A stretch of 64,000 nucleotides of DNA from Streptosporangium subroseum (lineage in GTDB: Bacteria; Actinomycetota; Actinomycetes; Streptosporangiales; Streptosporangiaceae), in contig NZ_FZOD01000003.1 of assembly GCF_900188345.1 (NCBI RefSeq), positions 124,001-188,000 on the forward strand, in the 5' to 3' direction. The translations under genes were made by a program, and so were the position numbers. The stretch's first letter is position 1. Each line of letters opens with the position of its first letter. Shown one piece after another: positions 8,431-16,806 of this stretch. The notes beneath the pieces are model-generated. The model searched no databases. It was given only the letters and a program-made list of their open reading frames with translations, and was not told the DNA's origin.

Positions 8431-8470
8431 TTCTTGGGTTTTCTCGTGGTGCGGGGGCCGGGCGAGGACG

Positions 8471-9763
8471 TCAGGTCCTGATCGTGCGGGCCTGCTCGTA
8501 ACAGCGCTCGAAACCCTCCAGCACCACCGGCCAGGAGCTCCGTACGGGCTCGGTCTCGCGGTTGTGCGCCGCGATCGACTCGCGCAGCTCACGGTCGCGG
8601 ACCAGCCTGGCCACCGACGCGACCAGGGCGTCGAAGTTCCGCCCGAGCAGCCCTTCCTTGCCCGGCCTGACGAAGTCGGCCACCCCGCTCTGCGTCCGCG
8701 CCACCACCGGGACTCCCGCCACCCTCGCCTCCAGGGCCGCCAGCCCGAAGGACTCCCGGGGCGCCGGCGCGACGAACACGTCCGCCGAGGCGAGCAGCTC
8801 ATGAATCTGGTCACGGCTGTAACGGCCGGGCAGCGAGACCCAGCCGTTCATGCCGTTGGCGCGGAGGTAGCGCTCCATCTGCGAGCGCGCGGGGCCGTCG
8901 CCGACGATGGTGGCCCGCATCCGCGTCTCCTGCGGCACCTGGGCGCGGGCCTCCCTCAGCAGCTTGAGCAGCCGGATCGGCTGCTTGCGTGGTGCCAGCC
9001 GCCCCACGGCGACGATGTGCACCGGCTCATCGCCCCGCTCCTGCCGTACGGGGTCGGAGGGTCGCCCGGAATCGCCGGGCCGTACCGGCCGCACGCGATC
9101 GGAGGACCGTACCGGCTCGGGCCGCGCGTGATCGGAAGACCGCACCGGCTCGGAAGCGTCCACGGGATCGGCGGCCTCCGCCTCGGAGGGCCGTTCGGGG
9201 TCGGAGAGCCGCAGCGCGTCGACCGACTCCGCCGCACCCGAGGAGCGCCAGCCGGAGAGATCCAGTCCGTTGGAGATCACGTGCACCGGCACCCTGCGCC
9301 CGGCCACCGAGCGGATCCGCAGGGCCGCCGCCTCACTCACCGCGGTGCCCACCAGCCCCCAGCGGTGCCACTCGAACAGCAGCCGCAGCCCGCGATAGAC
9401 GATCCGGGTGATCGGGTCCCACATGCTGTGCACGGTCACGACCACGGGCAGCCCCACGCGCACGGCCGCGCGCACCCCCATCCAGGCGAACGGCGAGACC
9501 GCCCCCGTGTGCACGTGCACCACATCGGGACGCCGGGCCCTCATCAGCCGCAGCAGGTGGCCGACCCCGAAAGGATGAACGGGCAGGTCGAAGGGGAGCT
9601 TCGCGACGATCCTGTGCACCCCGGGGAGGGCGTGGCCCGGGGTGGCGGTCGCCACCTCGACCTCGTGGCCCGCCTCGCGCTGCATCCGGATCAGATCGCC
9701 GACCTGCACCTCGATCCCACCGAGACGCGGCAGGTAACAGTCACTGACGTGGAGGATCCTCAC
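8471..9763 (-). CDS. GT4-type glycosyltransferase with expanded central linker
   Basis: This is a 430-residue GT-B enzyme. The N-terminal half (VRILHVSDCYLPRLGGIEV, then PDVVHVHTG) binds the acceptor. The C-terminal half has the nucleotide-sugar signature APRESFGLAALEARVAGVPVV, with the E-x7-E motif. The GTG at 9763 begins the first beta strand and is preferred over the ATG at 9784. Between the two Rossmann halves (about residues 190-250) lies a repeat-rich Ser/Asp/Pro/Arg insertion (PVRSSD, PVRPGD, RPSDPVR) not usual in the family. It is divergent by 35 bases from a PIG-L deacetylase; together with the UPF0104 gene this suggests a glycolipid or glycoconjugate unit. Confidence 0.88.
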   Translation of the reverse strand: MRILHVSDCYLPRLGGIEVQVGDLIRMQREAGHEVEVATATPGHALPGVHRIVAKLPFDLPVHPFGVGHLLRLMRARRPDVVHVHTGAVSPFAWMGVRAAVRVGLPVVVTVHSMWDPITRIVYRGLRLLFEWHRWGLVGTAVSEAAALRIRSVAGRRVPVHVISNGLDLSGWRSSGAAESVDALRLSDPERPSEAEAADPVDASEPVRSSDHARPEPVRSSDRVRPVRPGDSGRPSDPVRQERGDEPVHIVAVGRLAPRKQPIRLLKLLREARAQVPQETRMRATIVGDGPARSQMERYLRANGMNGWVSLPGRYSRDQIHELLASADVFVAPAPRESFGLAALEARVAGVPVVARTQSGVADFVRPGKEGLLGRNFDALVASVARLVRDRELRESIAAHNRETEPVRSSWPVVLEGFERCYEQARTIRT

Positions 9764-9798
9764 CGTGCCAGCGTAGCCCCGCATGAGATCATGCCTGC

Positions 9799-10656
9799 GT
9801 GCCCGTCAGGGCGTATCCGAGCCGCGCGAACGGAGTGAGCCCAATCAGCACCGTCAGGACAGCAGTGTTCTTCCATGCCCATCCCGACGACGAGGCCCTG
9901 CTGACCTCGGGCACCATGGCGATGCTCGCCGCCGAGGGGCACCGGGTGGTCCTCGTCGTGGCGACCTCCGGCGAGCGCGGGCAGGCCGACCTCGAACCCG
10001 GTGAGGCGCTGGGTGCCGCGCGGATCGCCGAACTCTACCGATCGGCGGCGGCCCTCGGCTGCGCCCGGGTGGTCAACCTCGGCTACGGCGACTCCGGTCT
10101 GGCGCCCGGCGGCGGGGTCGCCGAGGACCGTCCGGACAACGCCTTCATCGACGCCGACGGCGAGGAGGCCGCCCGGCGGCTCGCAGCGATCCTCACCGAG
10201 GAGCGGGCCGACCTGCTGACGATCTACGATCCCGCGGGGGGCTACGGGCACCCCGACCACGTCCAGGTGCACCGGGTGGGCGGCCGGGCGGCCGAGATCG
10301 CGGAGACCCCGATCGTGCTGGAGGCGACGGTCAACCGCGACCCCCTGCTCAAGGGCCTCAAACTCGTCCGGAGGTTCTACCCCCGGCTCGACGTCCGGGC
10401 CTTCGAACGGGCCTACTCCCCCGGCGAGACGATCACCCACCGGGTCAACGTGCGGCGCTTCGCCCGCCAGAAGCGGGCGAGCATGGCCGCCCACGCCTCC
10501 CAGGCCACCGGTGCGGACACCCGCACGCTGGGAGTGATGCTCAAGGTCCCCGAGCCGTTCTACCGTCTCATCTTCGGCACCGAGTGGTACGTCCGGCGCG
10601 ACGTGCCTTCCGGCTCCAGGTTGAGGCACCCGTTCGAAATTCCTCCCAAAGGATGA
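9799..10656 (+). CDS. PIG-L family N-acetyl sugar deacetylase
   Basis: This protein has up to 285 residues. The zinc-binding HPDDE motif (FFHAHPDDEALLTSG) is near residue 30 and GHPDHVQVH near residue 155 completes the metal site. Relatives include GlcNAc-PI de-N-acetylase and the mycothiol enzymes MshB and Mca, so the reaction is Zn-dependent removal of acetyl from an amino-sugar conjugate. The GTG at 9799 has no strong ribosome site and the family fold begins at TVRTAVFF, so a start about 12-15 codons further in is possible. It is divergent from a GT4 gene and followed by a UPF0104 membrane gene 34 bases downstream. Confidence 0.88.
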   Translation: MPVRAYPSRANGVSPISTVRTAVFFHAHPDDEALLTSGTMAMLAAEGHRVVLVVATSGERGQADLEPGEALGAARIAELYRSAAALGCARVVNLGYGDSGLAPGGGVAEDRPDNAFIDADGEEAARRLAAILTEERADLLTIYDPAGGYGHPDHVQVHRVGGRAAEIAETPIVLEATVNRDPLLKGLKLVRRFYPRLDVRAFERAYSPGETITHRVNVRRFARQKRASMAAHASQATGADTRTLGVMLKVPEPFYRLIFGTEWYVRRDVPSGSRLRHPFEIPPKG

Positions 10657-10690
10657 GAGTCAGACCGCCACACTTGGTCAGGGGGGTTAC

Positions 10691-11752
10691 ATGAAGAACA
10701 GGTGGGGCCAGATCGGACTTTCGGCCGCGTCGCTGACGCTGGCCGTCACGCTCGTCGTTTTCATGCCCCAGCTCGTGAATGCCCTGACCGGTCAGAAGGT
10801 CTCCTGGGCCCAGATCTACGGCCAGTTCGCCACGCTGAGCCCGCAGGCGATCGCGCTGATGGCCGCGATCTGGCTGCTCAGCCTGCTGGCGTACACGTTC
10901 GTGCTGACCGCCTCCCTGCCCGGGCTGACCCATCCGCAGGCCCTGGTCCTGAACGCGAGCGGCAGCGCGGTGAGCAACCTGCTTCCGTTCGGCGGCGCGG
11001 CCGGGGTGGCGGTGACGTTCACGCTGACCAAGGGGTGGGGCTTCCCGACCCGGGCCGTCGTGGTGTCCACGCTGACCAGCGGCATCTGGAACACCCTGTT
11101 CCGGTTCCTCCTGCCCGCCGCGGGCATCGTGGCCCTGCTGTTCAGCGGGCAGAAGCTCAGCCCCGCCGTGGCCAACGCGGCCTGGGCGGGCGTGCTGTCC
11201 ATCGTGGTCCTGGTCACCGTGGTGACCGTCGCCCTCTTCTGGGATCGCGCCGCCGCCGTGCTCGGCCGCGCCCTCGACGCCCTCGCACGCGCGCTCCCCC
11301 GCAAGATCCGGCCGGGCGAGCACGCCCTCTCCGAGTCGCTGCAGAAACTGCGGACCGACACCTCCGTGATCGTACGGAAACGCTGGCCGGGACTGACCCT
11401 GGGCATGATCTTCTTCCTCGGCTTCCAGTGGCTGATCCTGGTCTGCTGCCTGCACGCGACCGGCGCCTACCCGGGGCTGGCGCAGTCGATCGCGGTCTTC
11501 GCCCTGTCCCGGGTTCTCACCACGGCTTTGGTGACTCCCAGCGGAATGGGGATAATGGAGGCGGGCACGAGCGGTGCTCTGGTCTACTTCGGAGCGCCCC
11601 TGGATTCCGCGGCCGCCGCCGCTCTGCTCTTCGGCTTCTGGACCTACACTGTCGAAATCCCCTTCGGTGGGCTGGCGCTTGGCGCGTGGGCATTCCTGCG
11701 CCGGCGTGAGAACGCCACCCCGGCTCCTGAAAAGGAGCCGATCAGCCGCTAG
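10691..11752 (+). CDS. UPF0104/LPG-synthase-type integral membrane protein
   Basis: This 353-residue protein has about eight transmembrane helices. It belongs to the UPF0104 family, the membrane part of lysylphosphatidylglycerol synthases and AglD. Signatures are SNLLPFGGAAGVAVTF and the C-terminal TPSGMGIMEAG. It lacks the cytoplasmic lysyl-transfer domain, so it is more likely a flippase-like or lipid-linked-sugar protein than a true LPG synthase. The ATG at 10691 follows a GGGGGG run. It is in line with the PIG-L gene and probably co-transcribed, completing the GT4/PIG-L/UPF0104 set. Confidence 0.85.
   Translation: MKNRWGQIGLSAASLTLAVTLVVFMPQLVNALTGQKVSWAQIYGQFATLSPQAIALMAAIWLLSLLAYTFVLTASLPGLTHPQALVLNASGSAVSNLLPFGGAAGVAVTFTLTKGWGFPTRAVVVSTLTSGIWNTLFRFLLPAAGIVALLFSGQKLSPAVANAAWAGVLSIVVLVTVVTVALFWDRAAAVLGRALDALARALPRKIRPGEHALSESLQKLRTDTSVIVRKRWPGLTLGMIFFLGFQWLILVCCLHATGAYPGLAQSIAVFALSRVLTTALVTPSGMGIMEAGTSGALVYFGAPLDSAAAAALLFGFWTYTVEIPFGGLALGAWAFLRRRENATPAPEKEPISR
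11721..11740 (+). terminator. Hairpin inside the 3' end of the UPF0104 gene
   Basis: CGGCTCC (11721-11727), loop TGAAAA, GGAGCCG (11734-11740) form a perfect 7-bp stem ending 12 bases before the stop codon. It may act as a terminator ahead of the SARP gene. Confidence 0.4.
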
Positions 11753-11793
11753 ATTGGGAAATACCTTGTGCGTGATTCAAAGGCCCGCATAGC

Positions 11794-14700
11794 GTGGCGG
11801 CTGACATGGTGGCGTTCAGGGTTCTGGGTCCGGTCGAGGCGCATTCGAATGATGACGAGCTCGACCTAGGCGGGTTGCGGCAGCGTGCCGTCCTCGCCCG
11901 TTTGCTTGTGGCGCGTGGACAGGTCGTGCCCGTCGACTCCCTCCTCTACGACCTGTGGGACGACGACGCCGCCAAGGGCGCGCAGTCCGGTCTGCAGGTC
12001 TACATCTCCCGCCTGCGCCGGGTCCTGGAGCCCGGCCGCCCGCGCGGGGGTCCCAACCGGCTGCTGGTGACCGTGGCCTCCGGCTACGCGCTCCGCGTCG
12101 CCCCGGACCAGGTCGACGCGCTCCGCTTCGAGACGCTGGTCCGCGCCGCCGGAGAGCAGCTGGACGGCGACGACCCCTCCTCGGCGCGGGTCCGCCTGGA
12201 AAAGGCGCTGGGGCTGTGGCGCGGCACCCCGTACTCCGACTTCGCCGACCAGCCGTGGGCCGAGGCCGAGGTCAACCGGCTGACCGAGCTGCGCCTGGTG
12301 GCTCGCGAGCGGCACGCCGACAGCGGGCTGCGCATGGGCATGCCCTCCGAGGTGGTGCCCGACCTGGAGGCGCTGACCACCGAACACCCGCTCCGCGAGG
12401 AGGGGTGGCGGCTGCTCGCCCTCGGCCTCTACCGGTGCGGGCGACAGGGCGACGCGCTGGCCGCGCTGCGCAAGGCCCGCACGATCCTCGCCGACGAGCT
12501 GGGCATCGACCCGGGCCCGGCGCTGCGCAAGCTGGAATCCGACATCCTGGCCCAGGATGCGGGCCTCCAGCTCTCCGCCCCCCCGCCCACCCGACAACGC
12601 TCGACGATGACCGCCGACACCTGGCCGCCCCGGCCCACGGCGACCCCGGTGGAGCTGCCTCCGCTGGAGCCCGAGCCGTTCGTCGGCCGCGACGCCGAGT
12701 TGTCCAGGCTGACCACGGCCGCGGCCAGGACCGGGCGCTTCACCGTCGCGGTGATCAGCGGCGACGCGGGCGCGGGCAAGACCACCCTGGTCCTCCAGCT
12801 CATCAGGCGACTCTCCGAGGATGGCTGGGGCATCTCCTCCGGCGCCTGTCCCGACAGCAGTGCCACGCCTCCCGGCTGGGCGTGGGTGGAGATCCTCCGC
12901 ACGCTGGTCAACGTGGCCGGTCCTGGCGAATACGCCCAGCTGCTGGCCCCGCTGCTGGACGACGCCGCCCCCGAGCCCGACGACGACCAGGTCTCGGGCG
13001 GCTTCCGGCTGCACCGGGCGGTGGGCGGATATCTCGCCGCCGTCGCCAAGGAGACACCGATCCTGCTGACCCTGGAGGATCTGCACTGGGCCGACGACCA
13101 GACCCTCGCCCTGCTGCGCGCGCTGCCCAGCCTGCTGTCCACCAGCCGGGTGCTGCTGGTGGTCACCTGCCGTGACAGCGAGCTGAGCGATCAGCAGGCC
13201 GACGTGCTGGCCGCGCTGGCCCGGCTCGGTCCCGTACGGGTGGGCCTCACCGGCCTCGATCCCAAGGCGGTGGCCGAGCTGGTCCGTGCGACCTGCGTGC
13301 GCGAGGTGGACGAGGACGCGGTCAACAGCATCGTCGAGCGGACCGGCGGCAACCCCTTCTTCGTCCGCGAGACGGTGCGCCTGCTGGACGCCGAGGCCGT
13401 GAGCGACCGTGCGACGGCCGCCGAGGTGATCTCCGGGGTGCCCTCCGGCGTCCGTGACGTGCTGCGGCGGCGGATCTCCCGGCTGCCCACGACCGCCCAG
13501 CAGATCCTGTTGCAGGCCGCGGTGATCGGCCGCGACGTCGACGTCGACGTGCTGGTCGACGTCGCCGTCGACGAGGACGCCGTGGTCGACGCCGTCGAGG
13601 CCGCGCTGCTCGCAGGACTGGTCACCGAGCCGGGCCCCGGCATGCTCCGCTTCGACCACGACCTGGTCCGTGACACCCTCTACTCCGACGCCTCCCGGCT
13701 GCGCCGCTCCCGGCTGCACGCCGCGGTGGCCACGGTGATCGAGCACAGGAATCCCGGCGACGTGGCGGCGCTGGCCCACCACTACGACGCGGCGGGCACC
13801 GCCGAGACCGCCGCCAAGGCGGTGCACTACGCCGGACTCGCCGCCGAACAGGCCGAGCGCCGCTTCGCCCATCGCGAGGCCGCCACCCTGTGGGCGCAGG
13901 CCATCGCCGCCTTCGACCGGTCCGGCGTCACCCACACCTCCGACAGCACCAGGGAACGCCTGCTGCTGACCCTGCGGCTGATCAAGGCTCTGGCGCTGTG
14001 CGGCGACATGGCGGCGGCCCGCACGCAACGGCGCGCGGCGATGGACGCGGCACTGCCGCTGGGCAACCTGGAGCTCACCGCCCGCGTGGCGGCCTCCCTG
14101 GCCGTGCCGCACAAGGGCATGGCCCGCGACTTCACCCGCACCGCGTGGGAGATCGTCGACGTCGCCGAGAAGGCACTGGTCGAGCTGCCCGCGGGCGAGC
14201 AGTCGCTGCGGGCGAGCCTGTTGGCCACGCTCGCACTGGAGCTGGAGGGCTCCGCCACCCCCCGGGGCGAGCAGGCCTCGCTGGAGGCCGAGGAGCTGGC
14301 CCGGCGGAGCGGTGACCCCGCGCTGCTGGCGACGGCGCTGAGCGGGCGGCTGCGCCAGTCCTACGGCATCACCCCGGTCGGCGAGCGCGAGGTCATCGGC
14401 CGGGAGCTGCTGGAGGTCGGCAAGGCGACCGGCCAGGTCGCGGTCCAGGCCCTGGCCCATCTCGTGCTGATGGAGTGCGCGGCGGCCTCGGGCGCGTTCG
14501 CCGAAGCCGACGCGCATGTGGCCGCCTCCGAGCGCCTGTCCAGGCAGTACGGGCTGTCGGCGCCGGCCGCCGTCGTCGCCTGGTACGCCGGACAGCGGTT
14601 GATGATCGCCGGTGACTTCGCCGGGGCGGAGCGCGCCTACCGCGACGCCGCCCGGCTGACCGCCAAGGCGGGCATGCTGGAGGGCCGGCAGGACCTGCCG

Positions 14701-15177
14701 CTGATCACCACGTTCTGCCTGCACCTGGTCAACGGCCAGGCCGCCGAGATGGTGGAGCCGCTGGCCGAGGCCCACCAGCGCGGCGCCAAGTGGACCCTCG
14801 ACGCCTACGCGGTGGCACTCGCCTCAGCCGGGCACATGCGTGACGCGCGGGCCGTCATCGCGGTGAAGACCCCCGTGCGTCCCGACTTCCTCTACGAGCT
14901 GGCGATGATCTGGCGGGCTCTGGCGGGCATGCTGCTGGACGACCGGGAGCGGATGATCGAGGCCTACGACACCCTGAAGCCGTTCGCCGACCGGATCGCG
15001 GGTGCGGGCACCGGCGTGGTGGCGCTGTGGCCGGTCGCGCTGACCCTCGGCGACCTGGCCCTGCGGCTGGGCTTCACCGACGCGGTGAAGCCTCATTACG
15101 AGAACGCCCTCTCGGTGGCCCAGCGGGTCGGCGTGGACCGCTGGGTGGAGGCGGCGCAGCGCTCCCTCGGCACCTGA
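11794..15177 (+). CDS. Large SARP/AfsR-type regulator with BTAD and AAA ATPase domains
   Basis: The protein has 1,127 residues from the GTG at 11794, or 1,123 from the ATG at 11806. It has an OmpR-like winged helix (about residues 5-95: FRVLGPVEA, then VYISRLRRVLEPG), a bacterial activation domain (about 100-245), and a Pro-rich linker. The STAND/AAA ATPase has Walker A GDAGAGKTTL (near 322) and Walker B LTLEDLHWADD (near 425). The C-terminal half has helical TPR-like repeats. Such regulators activate secondary-metabolite or developmental genes and use ATP-driven switching. No biosynthetic cluster lies directly beside it, so its target is unknown; the NRPS genes are 18 kb away. It is convergent with a secreted protein gene two bases from its stop. 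Confidence 0.9.
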   Translation: MAADMVAFRVLGPVEAHSNDDELDLGGLRQRAVLARLLVARGQVVPVDSLLYDLWDDDAAKGAQSGLQVYISRLRRVLEPGRPRGGPNRLLVTVASGYALRVAPDQVDALRFETLVRAAGEQLDGDDPSSARVRLEKALGLWRGTPYSDFADQPWAEAEVNRLTELRLVARERHADSGLRMGMPSEVVPDLEALTTEHPLREEGWRLLALGLYRCGRQGDALAALRKARTILADELGIDPGPALRKLESDILAQDAGLQLSAPPPTRQRSTMTADTWPPRPTATPVELPPLEPEPFVGRDAELSRLTTAAARTGRFTVAVISGDAGAGKTTLVLQLIRRLSEDGWGISSGACPDSSATPPGWAWVEILRTLVNVAGPGEYAQLLAPLLDDAAPEPDDDQVSGGFRLHRAVGGYLAAVAKETPILLTLEDLHWADDQTLALLRALPSLLSTSRVLLVVTCRDSELSDQQADVLAALARLGPVRVGLTGLDPKAVAELVRATCVREVDEDAVNSIVERTGGNPFFVRETVRLLDAEAVSDRATAAEVISGVPSGVRDVLRRRISRLPTTAQQILLQAAVIGRDVDVDVLVDVAVDEDAVVDAVEAALLAGLVTEPGPGMLRFDHDLVRDTLYSDASRLRRSRLHAAVATVIEHRNPGDVAALAHHYDAAGTAETAAKAVHYAGLAAEQAERRFAHREAATLWAQAIAAFDRSGVTHTSDSTRERLLLTLRLIKALALCGDMAAARTQRRAAMDAALPLGNLELTARVAASLAVPHKGMARDFTRTAWEIVDVAEKALVELPAGEQSLRASLLATLALELEGSATPRGEQASLEAEELARRSGDPALLATALSGRLRQSYGITPVGEREVIGRELLEVGKATGQVAVQALAHLVLMECAAASGAFAEADAHVAASERLSRQYGLSAPAAVVAWYAGQRLMIAGDFAGAERAYRDAARLTAKAGMLEGRQDLPLITTFCLHLVNGQAAEMVEPLAEAHQRGAKWTLDAYAVALASAGHMRDARAVIAVKTPVRPDFLYELAMIWRALAGMLLDDRERMIEAYDTLKPFADRIAGAGTGVVALWPVALTLGDLALRLGFTDAVKPHYENALSVAQRVGVDRWVEAAQRSLGT

Positions 15178-15178
15178 A

Positions 15179-15751
15179 TCAGCACCTGACGAGAAACTTC
15201 TCACTGCGCAGGGGGGCGTCGCCGGAGACCGACAGCACGGCCCGGTACCAGCCCGGGTTGTCGACGACGCGCGGCTCCCACTTGACGGTCTGGCTCTTGC
15301 CGATGAAACCGGAGTGCCTGCTCAGGTAGGGCCGCCAGCTCCGGGTGGACGGGCTCCAGCGCTGCAGGCCCCAGCCGTACGAGACGGCCTTCTCGGGGTG
15401 GGCGTTACCGATCACGCTCTGGATCCGGTACGGCTTATCGCACGCGCCGAGCGCTGTGACCGCGCTGACGGTGACCGTACCCACCGTCGGGATCTTCTCG
15501 GCGGTGGCCGCCCCGGTGACGACCGGCTTGGTGATGTCCGACCTGGTGACGGCCGGCAGGGACCCCGCGGACAGGGCCACCGTGTGCACCGGTGCTTCCG
15601 CGTCCACGCCCAGCCGCGCCCGGACAGAGGCGTTCTGAGAAGCCTCCACCCCCACGTAGGCGCCGGTGAAGGCAAGCGTGGCAACCAGCAGCTTCACGAC
15701 GTTCGCGGCCCCACTCGCTACCACCGGCGCCATGCTGCTTCGCGGAATCAT
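15179..15751 (-). CDS. Secreted protein of unknown function
   Basis: This is a 190-residue protein. A long N-terminal signal or anchor segment (VVKLLVATLAFTGAYVGVEA) is followed by a Thr/Val-rich region and a C-terminal domain with ACDKPYRIQSVIGN, Trp-rich strands and a final VRC. The two mature Cys could form a disulfide. The ATG at 15751 has GAAAGG 8 bases upstream; an in-frame start at 15760 is less likely. I do not recognise the family. It is divergent from a VTT membrane gene; a possible iron box lies in the shared upstream region, nearer the VTT gene. Confidence 0.72.
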   Translation of the reverse strand: MIPRSSMAPVVASGAANVVKLLVATLAFTGAYVGVEASQNASVRARLGVDAEAPVHTVALSAGSLPAVTRSDITKPVVTGAATAEKIPTVGTVTVSAVTALGACDKPYRIQSVIGNAHPEKAVSYGWGLQRWSPSTRSWRPYLSRHSGFIGKSQTVKWEPRVVDNPGWYRAVLSVSGDAPLRSEKFLVRC

Positions 15752-15915
15752 GAGATACACCTTTCTTTGTTACTCACAGGTGTACGCCTCAATGCTTGAC
15801 CTCTACTTGATGTCCGCTTGCAGGACTCTCTCCTCCTGTGCCCCTCTGTCCCCCGGTATCCCTCCGTCAAGTCTGCTTGTTTCACGCCCCCTCGCAGGGG
15901 CTCCGCCGTGTTGCA

Positions 15916-15934
15916 AAAGGTAAGCCTGCCCTAA
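15916..15934. promoter_or_regulatory. Possible iron box (DtxR/IdeR/DmdR operator)
   Basis: The 19 bases AAAGGTAAGCCTGCCCTAA match the palindromic iron-box consensus TTAGGTTAGSCTAACCTAA at 14 of 19 positions, including AGG, the central GCCT and CCTAA. The site ends 36 bases before the ATG of the VTT membrane gene. It would predict iron-dependent repression of that gene or of the divergent secreted protein. Confidence 0.45.
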
Positions 15935-15970
15935 TATCAAATAAGGACAGCGAGAGAGAGTAGGGCGGTG

Positions 15971-16534
15971 ATGTTCGGAATGCGACTGGTTGCGGCGGAC
16001 GTCCCCGAGCCCACTTCGGCCTCCTTCATGAGCACGCTGTGGTCCTGGTTGACGAGCCTGCCCCTGTGGCTCTGGGTTGTCATCGGCGCGATCGCCCTCT
16101 TCGGCGCCTTCCAGGCCTATTACTGGATCGGCCATGTCCTGGGAACCAGGCTCTACGCCTCGCGCCTGGGCAGGAAGATCGGCCAGCCGAACATCCTCCG
16201 GGTCGAGAAGGTCGTCGAGAAGTGGGGCGCGCTCGCCGTCTACGCCTGCTTCTGGGTGCCCGGCCTGCGCCACACCCTGCCCTGGGTGGCCGGGGTGCTG
16301 CGGATCTCCTACCCCTGGTACGTCGTGGCCAGCGCGCTGGGCTGCCTGACCTGGGTGCCGGTGACGTCCTTCGGTCTCTACACGGTGATCTGGGGCTGGC
16401 TGAAGCTGGCCGCGCAGTCGCCGATCCTGGCGGGTACGGTCGCCGCGGTGGTGATCGCCGCGATCATCGGATTCGCCCGCTGGCGCCGCCGCAGGATCGC
16501 ACGACGCGAAGCGGACCAGCTCGCCTCCGCGTAA
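15971..16534 (+). CDS. VTT/DedA-like (SNARE-associated) membrane protein
   Basis: This is a 187-residue membrane protein. It has hydrophobic segments at LPLWLWVVIGAIALFGAFQAYYW and two further helices around a conserved re-entrant loop (FWVPGLRHTLPWVAGVLRISYPWYVVASALG), typical of the VTT/DedA family, which is linked to lipid scrambling and membrane homeostasis. GTG at 15968 and ATG at 15971 are adjacent; the ATG is used here, with GAGAGAGAG upstream. The C-terminus is Arg-rich (RWRRRRIARREADQLASA). The last ten codons and the stop form the first unit of a 36-bp tandem repeat that continues for about 215 bases beyond the gene. Confidence 0.8.
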   Translation: MFGMRLVAADVPEPTSASFMSTLWSWLTSLPLWLWVVIGAIALFGAFQAYYWIGHVLGTRLYASRLGRKIGQPNILRVEKVVEKWGALAVYACFWVPGLRHTLPWVAGVLRISYPWYVVASALGCLTWVPVTSFGLYTVIWGWLKLAAQSPILAGTVAAVVIAAIIGFARWRRRRIARREADQLASA

Positions 16535-16748
16535 CCCCGACGCAGAGCTGACCGACTCACCTCCGCGTGACGCCGATGCGAAGCGGACTGGTCCACCTTC
16601 GCGTAACCCCGACGCAGAGGGGACCGGCTCACCTCCACGTGACGCCGATGCGAAGCGGACCTGCTCGCCGCCGCGCGACGCCGGACCTGCTCGTCTCCGC
16701 GCAACGCCGATGCGAAGCGAACCGGCCCGCCTCCGCGTGACGCCGATG
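16503..16748 (+). repeat. 36-bp tandem repeat starting in the 3' end of the VTT gene
   Basis: Units begin at 16503, 16539, 16575, 16611 and 16647 with exact 36-base spacing. A 26-base truncated unit follows at 16683, then a further full unit at 16709 and a trailing fragment at 16745. Each full unit has the form GAYGCRRAG..., then a Ser/Ala-coding CTCCGCG, then a stop-like triplet. Unit 1 is the last ten codons plus TAA of the VTT gene, so the gene end appears to have been amplified in frame. In-frame triplets at the stop position are TAA, TGA, TAA, TGA, CGA, CAA and TGA. Confidence 0.85.
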
Positions 16749-16806
16749 TCAACATTTCCATAGCCAAAGCGCCAAGTTATGCACTTTGACAGCGGGCTCT
16801 GCCACC

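Noticed and set aside
11866..14775. 969-codon open frame on the minus strand
   Set aside because: It is the antisense shadow of the SARP regulator; its translation is low-complexity Gly/Arg/Gln/His without domain motifs.
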